DNA from: an uncultured Eubacteriales bacterium
Lineage (GTDB): Bacteria > Bacillota > Clostridia > Oscillospirales > Acutalibacteraceae
DNA: 17,396 nt
NCBI GenBank assembly: GCA_900317215.1
Contig: ONFW01000208.1
Location: forward strand, 1-17,396
Direction: 5' to 3'
The notes under the pieces were generated by a model that did not search any database, was not told where the DNA came from, and saw nothing but the letters and a program-made list of their open reading frames with translations. Below, piece by piece: positions 1 through 6,945 of the stretch (its first letter is position 1; each line of letters begins with the position of its first letter). Made by a program: the position numbers and the translations under genes.

Positions 1-100
1 AAACGTCGTTAAGGTAAAGGCGATAGTAAACGGCAGTCCGAAACGCGTTAATGTCTGCACCCGTTGCCTTCGTTCAGGTAAGGTTACAAGAGCTGTGTAA
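1..100 (+). CDS. rpmB: 50S ribosomal protein L28, C-terminal part (partial)
   Basis: The reading frame beginning at base 2 encodes the last 32 residues of bacterial ribosomal protein L28 and stops at TAA 98-100; the start lies outside the window. The segment NGSPKRVNVCTRCLRSGKVT is the diagnostic L28 C-terminus. It contains one CxxC pair (VCTRC), the second half of the zinc-binding site found in the four-cysteine form of L28; whether the first pair is present cannot be seen. L28 is a component of the large ribosomal subunit. Transcription probably ends at the hairpin at 240-271 or earlier, at a weak A/T-rich dyad at 115-129. Confidence 0.95.
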   Translation, partial: NVVKVKAIVNGSPKRVNVCTRCLRSGKVTRAV

Positions 101-104
101 GCTA

Positions 105-134
105 TTGACAGCTTAATAAGTTACTTATTTTTAT
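105..134 (+). promoter_or_regulatory. Possible promoter just after rpmB
   Basis: A perfect -35 hexamer TTGACA lies at 105-110, five bases after the rpmB stop codon. The best -10 is poor: TTTTAT at 129-134, 18 bases downstream. If used, it would give a transcript of about 130 nt without a convincing ORF, ending at the terminator at 240-271. The weak -10 keeps confidence low. Confidence 0.25.
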
Positions 135-239
135 TTCAGTTAATAGAGATAATACAGTTCGCTTATTCCTGTAAAGACAACAAACGGACTTAGCTTCGGT
201 CACTAAGCAATTTGCTTTAGCGGTCATCATGTAATCAAA

Positions 240-271
240 GACACATCGGTAAAACGGTGTGTCTTTTTTTT
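240..271 (+). terminator. Rho-independent terminator downstream of rpmB
   Basis: Stem GACACATCG (240-248) pairs with CGGTGTGTC (255-263) around the six-base loop GTAAAA and is followed by eight T residues (264-271). Three A residues before the stem can extend it. This is a classic intrinsic terminator for plus-strand transcription. On the minus strand only a short T run follows, so it would be a weak stop for the phosphopantetheinyl transferase transcript. Confidence 0.9.
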
Positions 272-366
272 ATCCCGAATATCACCGCAGGTGCTGAATT
301 GCGCACAAGGATACTCCGGTAGATATTCCGTGGATTTTCATGACCGAACAGGAGGATCATAAGTGT

Positions 367-1011
367 TTATTCGGGATCTGCATTTTCTTTTAAAAAGCTG
401 ATAAGTCTTTGGGGGTCACTCAATATATTGATCTTTTCCTCTTTTTCGGAATAATAGGTCAGGATATGATCTCCGAAATCCGTTGTATGAAGACCCGAAG
501 CCTCGGGCAGCTCGTCGGTAAGTGATCTGAAGCCCTGAGACATACCCATTCCGGACAGCTTTGAAAGACATTCCTTTCTTGTCCATAGCCTGAGGAACAT
601 CCTCTGCGGGTCTGCGCTTCCGGTGATAAGCTCCTGCTCATTCATGGAACAGACCCGCCTGATAATACCTGACCTTACGGTGCGGATATCGGTGATATCA
701 ACAGCAGTATTCTTATCGGACATTATACAGCAGACGGCGTTTCTGCAATGACTCATATTGAAGTAGAGGTCTTTTCTGTCTGAAAGAAGGGGCTTTCCAT
801 GCTCTCCGAAAATAAAAACCGGAGCATTAGTGTATCCGTACTCCTTGATGAGAGCATATCTAAGCAGTATATAAACAGCGCAGCCGTTGACCCTGTCAAG
901 AACAGAGCCGTATCCATTGAGCTTGCTGCGGCGCTGAACACTCAGCAGGGGTAAACAGTTCTCTATGATATCCTCGCTGAGCTTATCGGTATTTTTCAGT
1001 ATGTAAACCAT
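367..1011 (-). CDS. 4'-phosphopantetheinyl transferase superfamily protein (Sfp type)
   Basis: Predicted to move the 4'-phosphopantetheine arm of CoA onto a conserved serine of a carrier protein, in the cytoplasm. The 214-residue product has the Sfp order of motifs: GKP (72-74), FNMSH (84-88, cf. the F-N-x-S-H motif), VDITD (104-108, cf. G-I-D-I-E) and WTRKE (143-147, cf. W-x-x-K-E-A). In Sfp the Mg2+ ligands are D107, E109 and E151. The matching residues here are D105, Thr in place of the second acid, and E147. The ATG at 1011 is preceded by AGAGGGTG, which supports this start. No carrier-protein, polyketide or peptide synthetase gene is in the window, so the substrate is unknown. The gene stands alone and is divergent from the PASTA protein. 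A near-consensus promoter lies 25-50 bases upstream. Family assignment is firm; full catalytic competence is less certain. Confidence 0.9.
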   Translation of the reverse strand: MVYILKNTDKLSEDIIENCLPLLSVQRRSKLNGYGSVLDRVNGCAVYILLRYALIKEYGYTNAPVFIFGEHGKPLLSDRKDLYFNMSHCRNAVCCIMSDKNTAVDITDIRTVRSGIIRRVCSMNEQELITGSADPQRMFLRLWTRKECLSKLSGMGMSQGFRSLTDELPEASGLHTTDFGDHILTYYSEKEEKINILSDPQRLISFLKENADPE

Positions 1012-1035
1012 TTTATCACCCTCTTCTGCTATAGT

Positions 1036-1064
1036 ATTCTATCAATACCTGACTGCACTGTCAA
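1036..1064 (-). promoter_or_regulatory. Sigma-A-like promoter of the phosphopantetheinyl transferase gene
   Basis: Read on the minus strand: -35 TTGACA (1064-1059), 17-base spacer, -10 TAGAAT (1041-1036) with an extended TGn element (TGA). The -35 is perfect and the -10 matches five of six. The transcript would start about 1029, giving a leader of under 20 nt. Confidence 0.75.
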
Positions 1065-1069
1065 TAGCG

Positions 1070-1092
1070 CAGATCGAGCTGAAAGCGATCTG
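1070..1092. repeat. Seven-base inverted repeat, possible operator
   Basis: CAGATCG (1070-1076) and CGATCTG (1086-1092) form a perfect dyad with a nine-base spacer. It sits just upstream of the -35 box of the phosphopantetheinyl transferase promoter, in the divergent region. A second, smaller dyad, TTACAA-TT-TTGTAA, lies at 1108-1121. Either could bind a regulator; no cognate protein can be named. Confidence 0.35.
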
Positions 1093-1148
1093 TTTAAATA
1101 TGTCTGCTTACAATTTTGTAATACTGAGTAAGAAAAAAGCGTAAAAAC

Positions 1149-1178
1149 TTGCAATTTGGATATTGTTTGTGCTATAAT
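1149..1178 (+). promoter_or_regulatory. Sigma-A-like promoter of the zinc-ribbon/PASTA protein gene
   Basis: -35 TTGCAA (1149-1154), 18-base spacer, perfect -10 TATAAT (1173-1178), with an extended TGn element (TGC, 1170-1172). It lies 80 bases before the ATG at 1258. Confidence 0.7.
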
Positions 1179-1257
1179 TTTAAAGATAAAACGGCAGAGT
1201 GTTCCGTACAGCTTTGCCTTTGGATAAAATAAGTACGGAGAATGGCGGAATTGTATT

Positions 1258-2880
1258 ATGTCACAGCTATGTCTCGGCTGCATGCAGAATAATAACGGTG
1301 AAAAGATCTGTCCCCATTGTGGCTTTGACAAGGATACCGTGCAGAATGCGCCTTATATACCTCTCGGAACTGAGCTTCAGGGAGGAAACTATATTGTCGG
1401 AAAAAAGATATCAAATAACGGCGAGGGCGCAAAGTATATAGGCTACAGCAAGACAATGGGCTCTGCTGTAATGATAAGTGAGTTTATGCCTGCAGGTATC
1501 TGCGGAAGAGCAAACGGCAAAAAGAAGGTCGTTATCAGAGGCGGATATGAGGATCAGTTCAATAAACTCAATGATGAATTCCTCAGCTACTACAGAAATA
1601 TCGCAAGACTCAGAGAGCTTAACTCAATAGCTCCGATCTTTGATATTTTCAGCGAAAACAATGTGTCTTATACCGTGTCTGAGTATTATCAGTCTATTCC
1701 GTTTACGGAGTATATAAACAGAAGAAACGGCAGTATCGACTGGAACACTGCAAGGCCGCTGTTTATGCCACTGATAACAACTCTTTCATCGCTTCATTCG
1801 GCTGATATAGGTCACTATGCTATCTCTCCCGAAAACCTTGTTGTTACTTCATCGGGCAAGCTCAGACTCACCGACTTTGCTCTGAAGGAAATGCGCCAGA
1901 CAGGAGGCTTTTTTGAGCCTGAGCTAATGGACGGCTGCGCTGCTCCTGAGCAGTATAAGGATGTCGGCGTTCTCGATGAGGCAACCGATGTTTACGGCTT
2001 TACCGCAACGCTCTTCTATGCGCTGACCGGTCGTTTGCCTGAAAACAGCAACGAACGTAAGCCCGACGGCAAGCTTGCTATACCCACAGCGGTATTCAAG
2101 AGGCTTCCGCCTCATATCGTTACTGCGCTTGCAGGAGGCCTGCAGGTTCAGAAGCTCAACAGGATAGCTACCTTTGAGGAAATGCGCTCTCAGCTTTCTT
2201 CTGCGCCGACCGTTAAGGCTATCAGGAATGAGGCAAACAGGAATGCTATTCAGAATGAGGCTGCCGCAAACTACTCCACTAAAAAGAAGGACGGTGTCCC
2301 CGGCTTTGTATGGGGTATACTTACGGTGCTTGCCTGCCTGCTGATACTTCTGGGCGCAGGTATATGGTGGATATCTAACAACCCCGACTCCTTTACCAAC
2401 TTTATTACAGGCAGCAACAACGAGCAGGAGGAGGATATTGTTATAGACCCTGAAAACCCTGATCTTGTTGCTATACCTAATCTTGTCGGACAGAGATATG
2501 ACGATGTTCTTGCAAAGCTCAGCGCTAATTCCGATTTTATCCTTATCAAAACTGAGGACGAGATAAGCGAGAAATATGAGCAGGGCGTCATCAAGTCTCA
2601 GAGCCCTGAAAGCGGCATAACGGCAAGAAAGGGCGCTACCATAGTTGTGACGGTCAGCATGGGCTCGGCAGACAGAGAGCTTCCGATAATAGCTGGTCAG
2701 TCTATCGAGACTGCGGTGCGCGCACTGAATACACAGGGCTTTGTTGCATCGGGCAACTATGTTTCAAGCGATACCGTTGAAGCGGGAAAGGTCATCGGAT
2801 ACAAGGGCCATGTCGCAGGGGATAAGGAAAAATACGGTTCGACTGTTGTTATCAACATCAGCACAGGTCCGGAGGCGTAA
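1258..2880 (+). CDS. Membrane-anchored zinc-ribbon / kinase-like / PASTA protein, predicted pseudokinase
   Basis: A 540-residue protein built as follows: a zinc ribbon with two CxxC pairs (C5-C8, C18-C21); a Hanks-type kinase-like domain (about 45-315); a basic linker; one membrane segment (about 350-372); and two extracytoplasmic PASTA domains (about 404-468 and 473-538). PASTA kinases such as PrkC sense cell-wall fragments and phosphorylate division and wall proteins. Here the kinase fold keeps a DF motif (TDFAL, 205-209), an APE motif (AAPEQY, 228-233) and the helix-F Asp (TDVYGF). The ATP-binding Lys of VAIK is Ser74 (AVMISEFMP) and the catalytic HRD is HYA (186-188, in HYAISPEN). Phosphotransfer is therefore unlikely; a sensor or scaffold role is inferred. 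The ATG has only a weak site (GGCGGAA, 1244-1250). The gene is monocistronic and ends before a bidirectional terminator. Confidence 0.88.
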   Translation: MSQLCLGCMQNNNGEKICPHCGFDKDTVQNAPYIPLGTELQGGNYIVGKKISNNGEGAKYIGYSKTMGSAVMISEFMPAGICGRANGKKKVVIRGGYEDQFNKLNDEFLSYYRNIARLRELNSIAPIFDIFSENNVSYTVSEYYQSIPFTEYINRRNGSIDWNTARPLFMPLITTLSSLHSADIGHYAISPENLVVTSSGKLRLTDFALKEMRQTGGFFEPELMDGCAAPEQYKDVGVLDEATDVYGFTATLFYALTGRLPENSNERKPDGKLAIPTAVFKRLPPHIVTALAGGLQVQKLNRIATFEEMRSQLSSAPTVKAIRNEANRNAIQNEAAANYSTKKKDGVPGFVWGILTVLACLLILLGAGIWWISNNPDSFTNFITGSNNEQEEDIVIDPENPDLVAIPNLVGQRYDDVLAKLSANSDFILIKTEDEISEKYEQGVIKSQSPESGITARKGATIVVTVSMGSADRELPIIAGQSIETAVRALNTQGFVASGNYVSSDTVEAGKVIGYKGHVAGDKEKYGSTVVINISTGPEA

Positions 2881-2919
2881 GCGTTGACGAAAATCGCTCA
2901 TGCTGAACCATAAATAATC

Positions 2920-2964
2920 AAAAAAGGCACGGTATTCCATTATGGATACCGTGTCTGTTTTTAT
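2920..2964. terminator. Bidirectional terminator between converging genes
   Basis: A hairpin of about 12 bp (2926-2938 with 2944-2955, loop ATTAT) has AAAAAA (2920-2925) on the left and TGTTTTT on the right. It can therefore end transcription from both sides: the PASTA gene on plus and the HAD gene on minus. Confidence 0.85.
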
Positions 2965-2983
2965 ATATTTATAAGAAATATAC

Positions 2984-3808
2984 TCATGATCCCGAAAACA
3001 TAGAACGCAGGCTCAGGGCAACTCCGTCCTCATAGCTGTTGCCTATTACCAAGTCCGCCTGCTCTCTGACCTCGTCTACTGCGTCTTTCACAGCTATTCC
3101 GAAATCCGAAATACTCAGCATTTCAAGGTCGTTCAGATTATCACCGAAGGTGACGAGCCTGTCTGCGCCAAGCATTTCTTTCAGCTTGAGCACTCCGGCG
3201 GCCTTTGATGCGCTGCTGCTGAATATCTCAAGAAAAAACATATGGGAGTAGTTGTCGCTGTATAGGGTAGCGTTGATTCCCGGCACCTTGCGGACCTCTT
3301 GGCAGATAGGAAGGAGTCTGTCGTATTCGTCGATCATTGTGAAATAGATAACTCTGTCCTCATCGGTAACATTTATAACAGGGGTCTGAAGAAAGCTTTT
3401 GTAGTCTTTTTTCCTGAGTTCAAAAAAGTTTTTCTCAGTCTCGTTTGACAGCCTTTCAAATTCAACATTGATGTCGCAGTCGCGATCGAATTTATAAACA
3501 AAAGGCATCCTGTCAAAGTATCTCAGTATCCTTATCACTTCAAGAGCCGAGGCGTTTTCCATGGAGACACAGTCAACATAGCCCTGCCTTTGGTTATCAT
3601 ACATCAGAACACCGTTGAGATGTATGCTCGGGATATTTAAATTCAGCTGCTTAAGGAACTTTGAAGCGCTCTGACTTCTTGCAGTAGCTATGCTGAAGAG
3701 CATACCTCTGCCGATAAGCTCTTTGATGATTTTCTCGGAACGTTCTGTAAGGCAGGCTTTTTTGTCAAGCAGGGTACCGTCAAGGTCAGTGACATACAAG
3801 GTTTTCAT
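2984..3808 (-). CDS. Cof-type HAD-IIB family hydrolase
   Basis: A cytoplasmic Mg2+-dependent phosphatase of the Cof/YidA group, which dephosphorylates sugar phosphates, flavin or other small phosphates; the substrate cannot be read from sequence. The 274 residues have the normal family length and all four HAD motifs: DLDGT (8-12, nucleophile D8 and acid/base D10), the motif II region TAR (42-44), Lys202 in SKAAGVL, and GDNLND (222-227). The C2B-type cap lies between motif II and Lys202. The ATG at 3808 follows an AGGAGG site. The upstream MORN gene's stop codon (3819-3821) overlaps that ribosome binding site, with only ten bases between stop and start, so the two are almost certainly co-transcribed and probably translationally coupled. 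No odd residues were seen. Confidence 0.93.
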   Translation of the reverse strand: MKTLYVTDLDGTLLDKKACLTERSEKIIKELIGRGMLFSIATARSQSASKFLKQLNLNIPSIHLNGVLMYDNQRQGYVDCVSMENASALEVIRILRYFDRMPFVYKFDRDCDINVEFERLSNETEKNFFELRKKDYKSFLQTPVINVTDEDRVIYFTMIDEYDRLLPICQEVRKVPGINATLYSDNYSHMFFLEIFSSSASKAAGVLKLKEMLGADRLVTFGDNLNDLEMLSISDFGIAVKDAVDEVREQADLVIGNSYEDGVALSLRSMFSGS

Positions 3809-3818
3809 GCTGTCCTCC

Positions 3819-6749
3819 TTATATCTCCTTATAGTAATACGTTATATCTGCGAGTATCATCGTTTTGCAGTCCGGAAAGGGCTTTGCGGAGAAAATGCCC
3901 TTACATTCCTCTCCGTCTCTGTTGTAAACGACGCCCTCGCCCTCCGGCTTGCCGTCAATAAAGAAACCGGTATATCTGTGGTCGGAATAAAGTATGGTGC
4001 CGCTTCCGTCGGGAAGTCCGTTTTTCAGCCGTCCGGAATAAATAGCGCTCACTTCTCCGATGCTGATCGATTTTTCTATGATATACTCGGGCGTTGTTCT
4101 GTAGAGCTGATATTCCGTGTTTTCCAGCTCAGGGCAGACAGGCAGCTCGGAAAGCTCCTTGAGAAGCACCTTCATCGGTTTGTCGGGTTCGTTGTTTCTG
4201 AAAATACCCTCGAACTGTTTTTCTGCATTTGCAATGAAGGTGCAGCCCATGCCGTTTCTCATGCCGGCGCTGATATTACCGTAATAAGCGAGTGAGCCGT
4301 CACGTGAATACTCACAGGTGTAGGTCAGCTCGCCATTCTTATAAAGCGATTTTCTTATGATGCTTCTGCCGCTTATCTCGTTTATTCGCCCGTTCATTTT
4401 ACCGTCAGCAAACTGACCGACAAACAGTACCTCGTTGCTTTTGTACAGAATACCGCAGCCGTTATAGGCGTCGTTTTTCCACATGCCCTTATAGATCAGC
4501 TCATTATTGCTGTATTCTGAGCCGAAGCCTTCTTTTTTTCCGTTGATGAAGGAGCCTATATAAGCTGTATTTCCGTCACAGTACAGCTTGCCCTCGCCGT
4601 TGTAGGCGGAGTTTCTGAATTCTCCCTCGTAGATCTTTTCTCCGTTAACATACTCTGTGCCTTTGCCGTTTCTTTCTCTGTCCTCCCATTCACCGCAGTA
4701 GACGAGCTGCTTTCCGCTGTTGTAGATGTTGAAAACGCCGGTCGGCTCTCCGTCAACAAAGCGTCCTTCGGCATAGCCTCCGTCCTCAAGGAAGAGCCTG
4801 CCTGCACCGTTGTAGCTGTCATCGATATAACCGCCCGAATAGATTATTCTTCCCTCCGGGGAGGTAACAGTACATTTGCCGTGGGCGCTGCCGTTTTTAA
4901 AGCTGCCCTCAATGCTGCTGCCGTCCTCGTTATAAAGCCTGCCCTCGCCGTCATATTTGTTATTGAACCAGCCGCCCTTGTACTTTATGCTTCCGTCCGG
5001 CCGATAAGCTGTACCCTCTCCGCTGCGGACGTTGTTTTTATATCCTCCGGTGTAGAGAATGTCGCCCTCACTGCTGAACTGTGTGCCCGTTTCAAGAAAG
5101 ACTCCGTCTTTATATTTTCCGATAAAGAAGGTTCTGTCCTCCTCGTTGAAGGTGACGCCTGCGCCGTTCTTTTTTCCGTTTTCAACTGTGCCTGTGTAAA
5201 GCAGCCTGCCCTCACTGTCATAATGTGAGCCGACCTCGACAGAAGCATCATCCCTCCATTTTCCTACAAAGACGCTCCCGTCAGTAGGGGAGAATGCTGC
5301 GCCAAGACCCTCTCTCTTATTCTGCCTCCAATTGCCTGCATAGCAGAGCTTGCCTGATTTGTAGTAGTAAACTCCGAAGCCGTCTCGCTTGTCGTCGAGA
5401 TAGCCGCCCTCATAGGCGGTTTCACCGTTTTTCATTATTGTTCTGCCTCTGCCGCTTCTGCAGTCGTCCGCAATATCTCCGAAATAATAATATTGCTTGC
5501 TGCCCGACTCTATGATCTGCTTATCGACCGCCTCATAAGGACATTCGCTGATAAAGGCGCACCGCCTTTCATGTGTCGGAGGAACGTCTCCCTTTTCATA
5601 TCCGAATACTGACGGCTCCACCGGCTCGGCGGCCTCGTCGGATGCGGTTTTGGGCTTCTTTTTTCCCGCTTTTTCTGTCGGAGCTTCGGCTTCCGTCTTT
5701 TTTCGTCTTGTCTTTTTAGGCTTCTCGGCAGCGTCGGCTGCGGGCTTTTCTTCGGCCTTTCTTGTAATGGTTCTTTTAACTGTCTTCTGACCGCTTTCTT
5801 CTGAGGGGTTATCTGTCTGTGTAAGAATATCTGTTTTTTCCGGTTCGGCTTCCTCGTCTTTTGCGGAATTGATGCCGACCATGATTTCCGGCTCGTTTTT
5901 CTTTTCGGGTTCAAGGCTTTCTTCTGCAGCCTGCCCGATCTCGGTATCTCCGGCTTCCTTTGCTTCGGTAGCAGAAGGCTCGTTCTCCTGTTCGGAGAGA
6001 CGCACCTCCTTGCTGTTTCTCAGGTCAAATGAGGCGGTGTCGTTGCCTTCAAGCATTGAGGTATCGACCACAAAATCGGATTCTGCTGTTCTCTGCTGTG
6101 CTGTGGAGGTGTTCTGCGGCTCGCTATTGCCGATGAGCTTTTCGAGAGCCGTTTTGCGCTGCTCTGCTTCCTCCTCGGTGCAAAAATAAAAGCTTCCGCA
6201 GCTTGTAACGCAGAATACCCTTGGCTCGCTTGTAAGGATATTCAGCTTTTGTGTCAGCTCCTTATCCAGTGACACCTCAAACGGATAGAGCAGTTCTGTC
6301 TTTGATGCAGTCTTGAATACTATTGCAGGTCTGTCTGTATTCTCAGCCGGAGCAATGAGAGCTTCAACGCTTCTGTCGGCAGAGTTGAGATATTCCGTTC
6401 TCAGCCAGATGTGCTGTCTGTTGAAGTAAGCTCTTTTAACAGGGCGGTGAAGCTCGTTTGAAAGCTCGACGCAATAGCCGTCGGGCAGATCAACAACACG
6501 CTCAATTTGTCTGCCGCCCTTCATTTTTTTATATTTCAGCGAAGAGCCGTTTTCGAGAAAATAGCTGTAGTTATATGTAACACCGTCGGATCTTATGCTG
6601 CTGCGCTTTTTTTGTTTGACGCCCGTTTCAAAAAACAGTTTTCTTGCGGCGCAGAGCACGTCGCTGCCGTTCCACATATCCTCTGAGGCGCTGTACACCC
6701 CGTAATATACAATGTCGTTCCTGATGTTTTGTGATATAAACTGCTCCAT
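3819..6749 (-). CDS. Large MORN-repeat protein with unrecognised N-terminal domain
   Basis: A 976-residue protein with no signal peptide or membrane segment, so probably cytoplasmic. Residues 1-205 form a folded-looking region that I do not recognise. Residues about 210-385 are a low-complexity, charged linker: acidic at first, then Lys/Arg-rich (KPKKTRRKK near 344). From about 419 to the end there are about 20 MORN repeats of 22-24 residues with the Y-x-G-x-W/F/Y-x-N/D-x-x-x-x-G-x-G pattern (e.g. YEGGYLDDKRDGFG). Several are degenerate, and a non-repeat insert of about 35 residues precedes the last units. MORN arrays form long beta-sheets that bind proteins or lipids in eukaryotes; bacterial roles are mostly unknown. 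The ATG at 6749 follows AAAGGGGAC. It is the first gene of an operon with the HAD phosphatase and is divergent from mscS. Confidence 0.88.
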   Translation of the reverse strand: MEQFISQNIRNDIVYYGVYSASEDMWNGSDVLCAARKLFFETGVKQKKRSSIRSDGVTYNYSYFLENGSSLKYKKMKGGRQIERVVDLPDGYCVELSNELHRPVKRAYFNRQHIWLRTEYLNSADRSVEALIAPAENTDRPAIVFKTASKTELLYPFEVSLDKELTQKLNILTSEPRVFCVTSCGSFYFCTEEEAEQRKTALEKLIGNSEPQNTSTAQQRTAESDFVVDTSMLEGNDTASFDLRNSKEVRLSEQENEPSATEAKEAGDTEIGQAAEESLEPEKKNEPEIMVGINSAKDEEAEPEKTDILTQTDNPSEESGQKTVKRTITRKAEEKPAADAAEKPKKTRRKKTEAEAPTEKAGKKKPKTASDEAAEPVEPSVFGYEKGDVPPTHERRCAFISECPYEAVDKQIIESGSKQYYYFGDIADDCRSGRGRTIMKNGETAYEGGYLDDKRDGFGVYYYKSGKLCYAGNWRQNKREGLGAAFSPTDGSVFVGKWRDDASVEVGSHYDSEGRLLYTGTVENGKKNGAGVTFNEEDRTFFIGKYKDGVFLETGTQFSSEGDILYTGGYKNNVRSGEGTAYRPDGSIKYKGGWFNNKYDGEGRLYNEDGSSIEGSFKNGSAHGKCTVTSPEGRIIYSGGYIDDSYNGAGRLFLEDGGYAEGRFVDGEPTGVFNIYNSGKQLVYCGEWEDRERNGKGTEYVNGEKIYEGEFRNSAYNGEGKLYCDGNTAYIGSFINGKKEGFGSEYSNNELIYKGMWKNDAYNGCGILYKSNEVLFVGQFADGKMNGRINEISGRSIIRKSLYKNGELTYTCEYSRDGSLAYYGNISAGMRNGMGCTFIANAEKQFEGIFRNNEPDKPMKVLLKELSELPVCPELENTEYQLYRTTPEYIIEKSISIGEVSAIYSGRLKNGLPDGSGTILYSDHRYTGFFIDGKPEGEGVVYNRDGEECKGIFSAKPFPDCKTMILADITYYYKEI

Positions 6750-6823
6750 AGCTACAGTCCCCTTTGATCTATGCTCGTTATGCGTGTTCCGACAAAACGG
6801 GATAGTGTCTTTCTATATGTTAT

Positions 6824-6852
6824 ATAATACAATAAATCCTGTGTTATTGCAA
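6824..6852 (-). promoter_or_regulatory. Promoter of the MORN-HAD operon
   Basis: Read on the minus strand: -35 TTGCAA (6852-6847), 17-base spacer, -10 TATTAT (6829-6824). It lies about 75 bases upstream of the MORN ATG and about 30 bases from the oppositely directed mscS promoter, so the two could interfere. Confidence 0.6.
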
Positions 6853-6882
6853 ACATTTATGATATTTTTTTATGAAATTGTA

Positions 6883-6911
6883 TTTTATATCCTGTCAGAT
6901 TATGATATAAT
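6883..6911 (+). promoter_or_regulatory. Extended -10 promoter of the mscS-coaX operon
   Basis: A perfect -10 TATAAT (6906-6911) is preceded by TGA, an extended -10 element. The -35 at the right distance is poor (TTTTAT, 6883-6888, 17-base spacer). The region is very A/T rich, so other -10-like sequences are expected by chance. Confidence 0.55.
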
Positions 6912-6945
6912 TCTTTTATATTATATTATAAAGGAGCTGACGGTG

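Noticed and set aside
115..129. AATAAGT-T-ACTTATT palindrome after rpmB
   Set aside because: As RNA it gives only about five A-U pairs with a short loop; it may aid termination but is too weak to call a terminator beside the strong one at 240-271.
363..401. Short plus-strand frame of 12 codons from GTG 363 with AGGAGG at 350-355
   Set aside because: The binding site is good and the spacing is seven bases, but the peptide is tiny, lies downstream of a terminator with no visible promoter, and overlaps the transferase gene antisense. It is probably chance.
5510..5914. Minus-strand 134-codon basic frame inside the MORN gene
   Set aside because: It is an out-of-frame reading of the low-complexity linker; the Lys/Arg/Pro composition comes from the repeated Glu/Lys/Ala codons of the real frame.
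6712..6945. Upstream extension of the mscS frame by 78 codons
   Set aside because: It runs through the A/T-rich promoter region, has no ribosome binding site and adds sequence unlike MscS; ATG 6946 with GGAG at 6933-6936 is far better.
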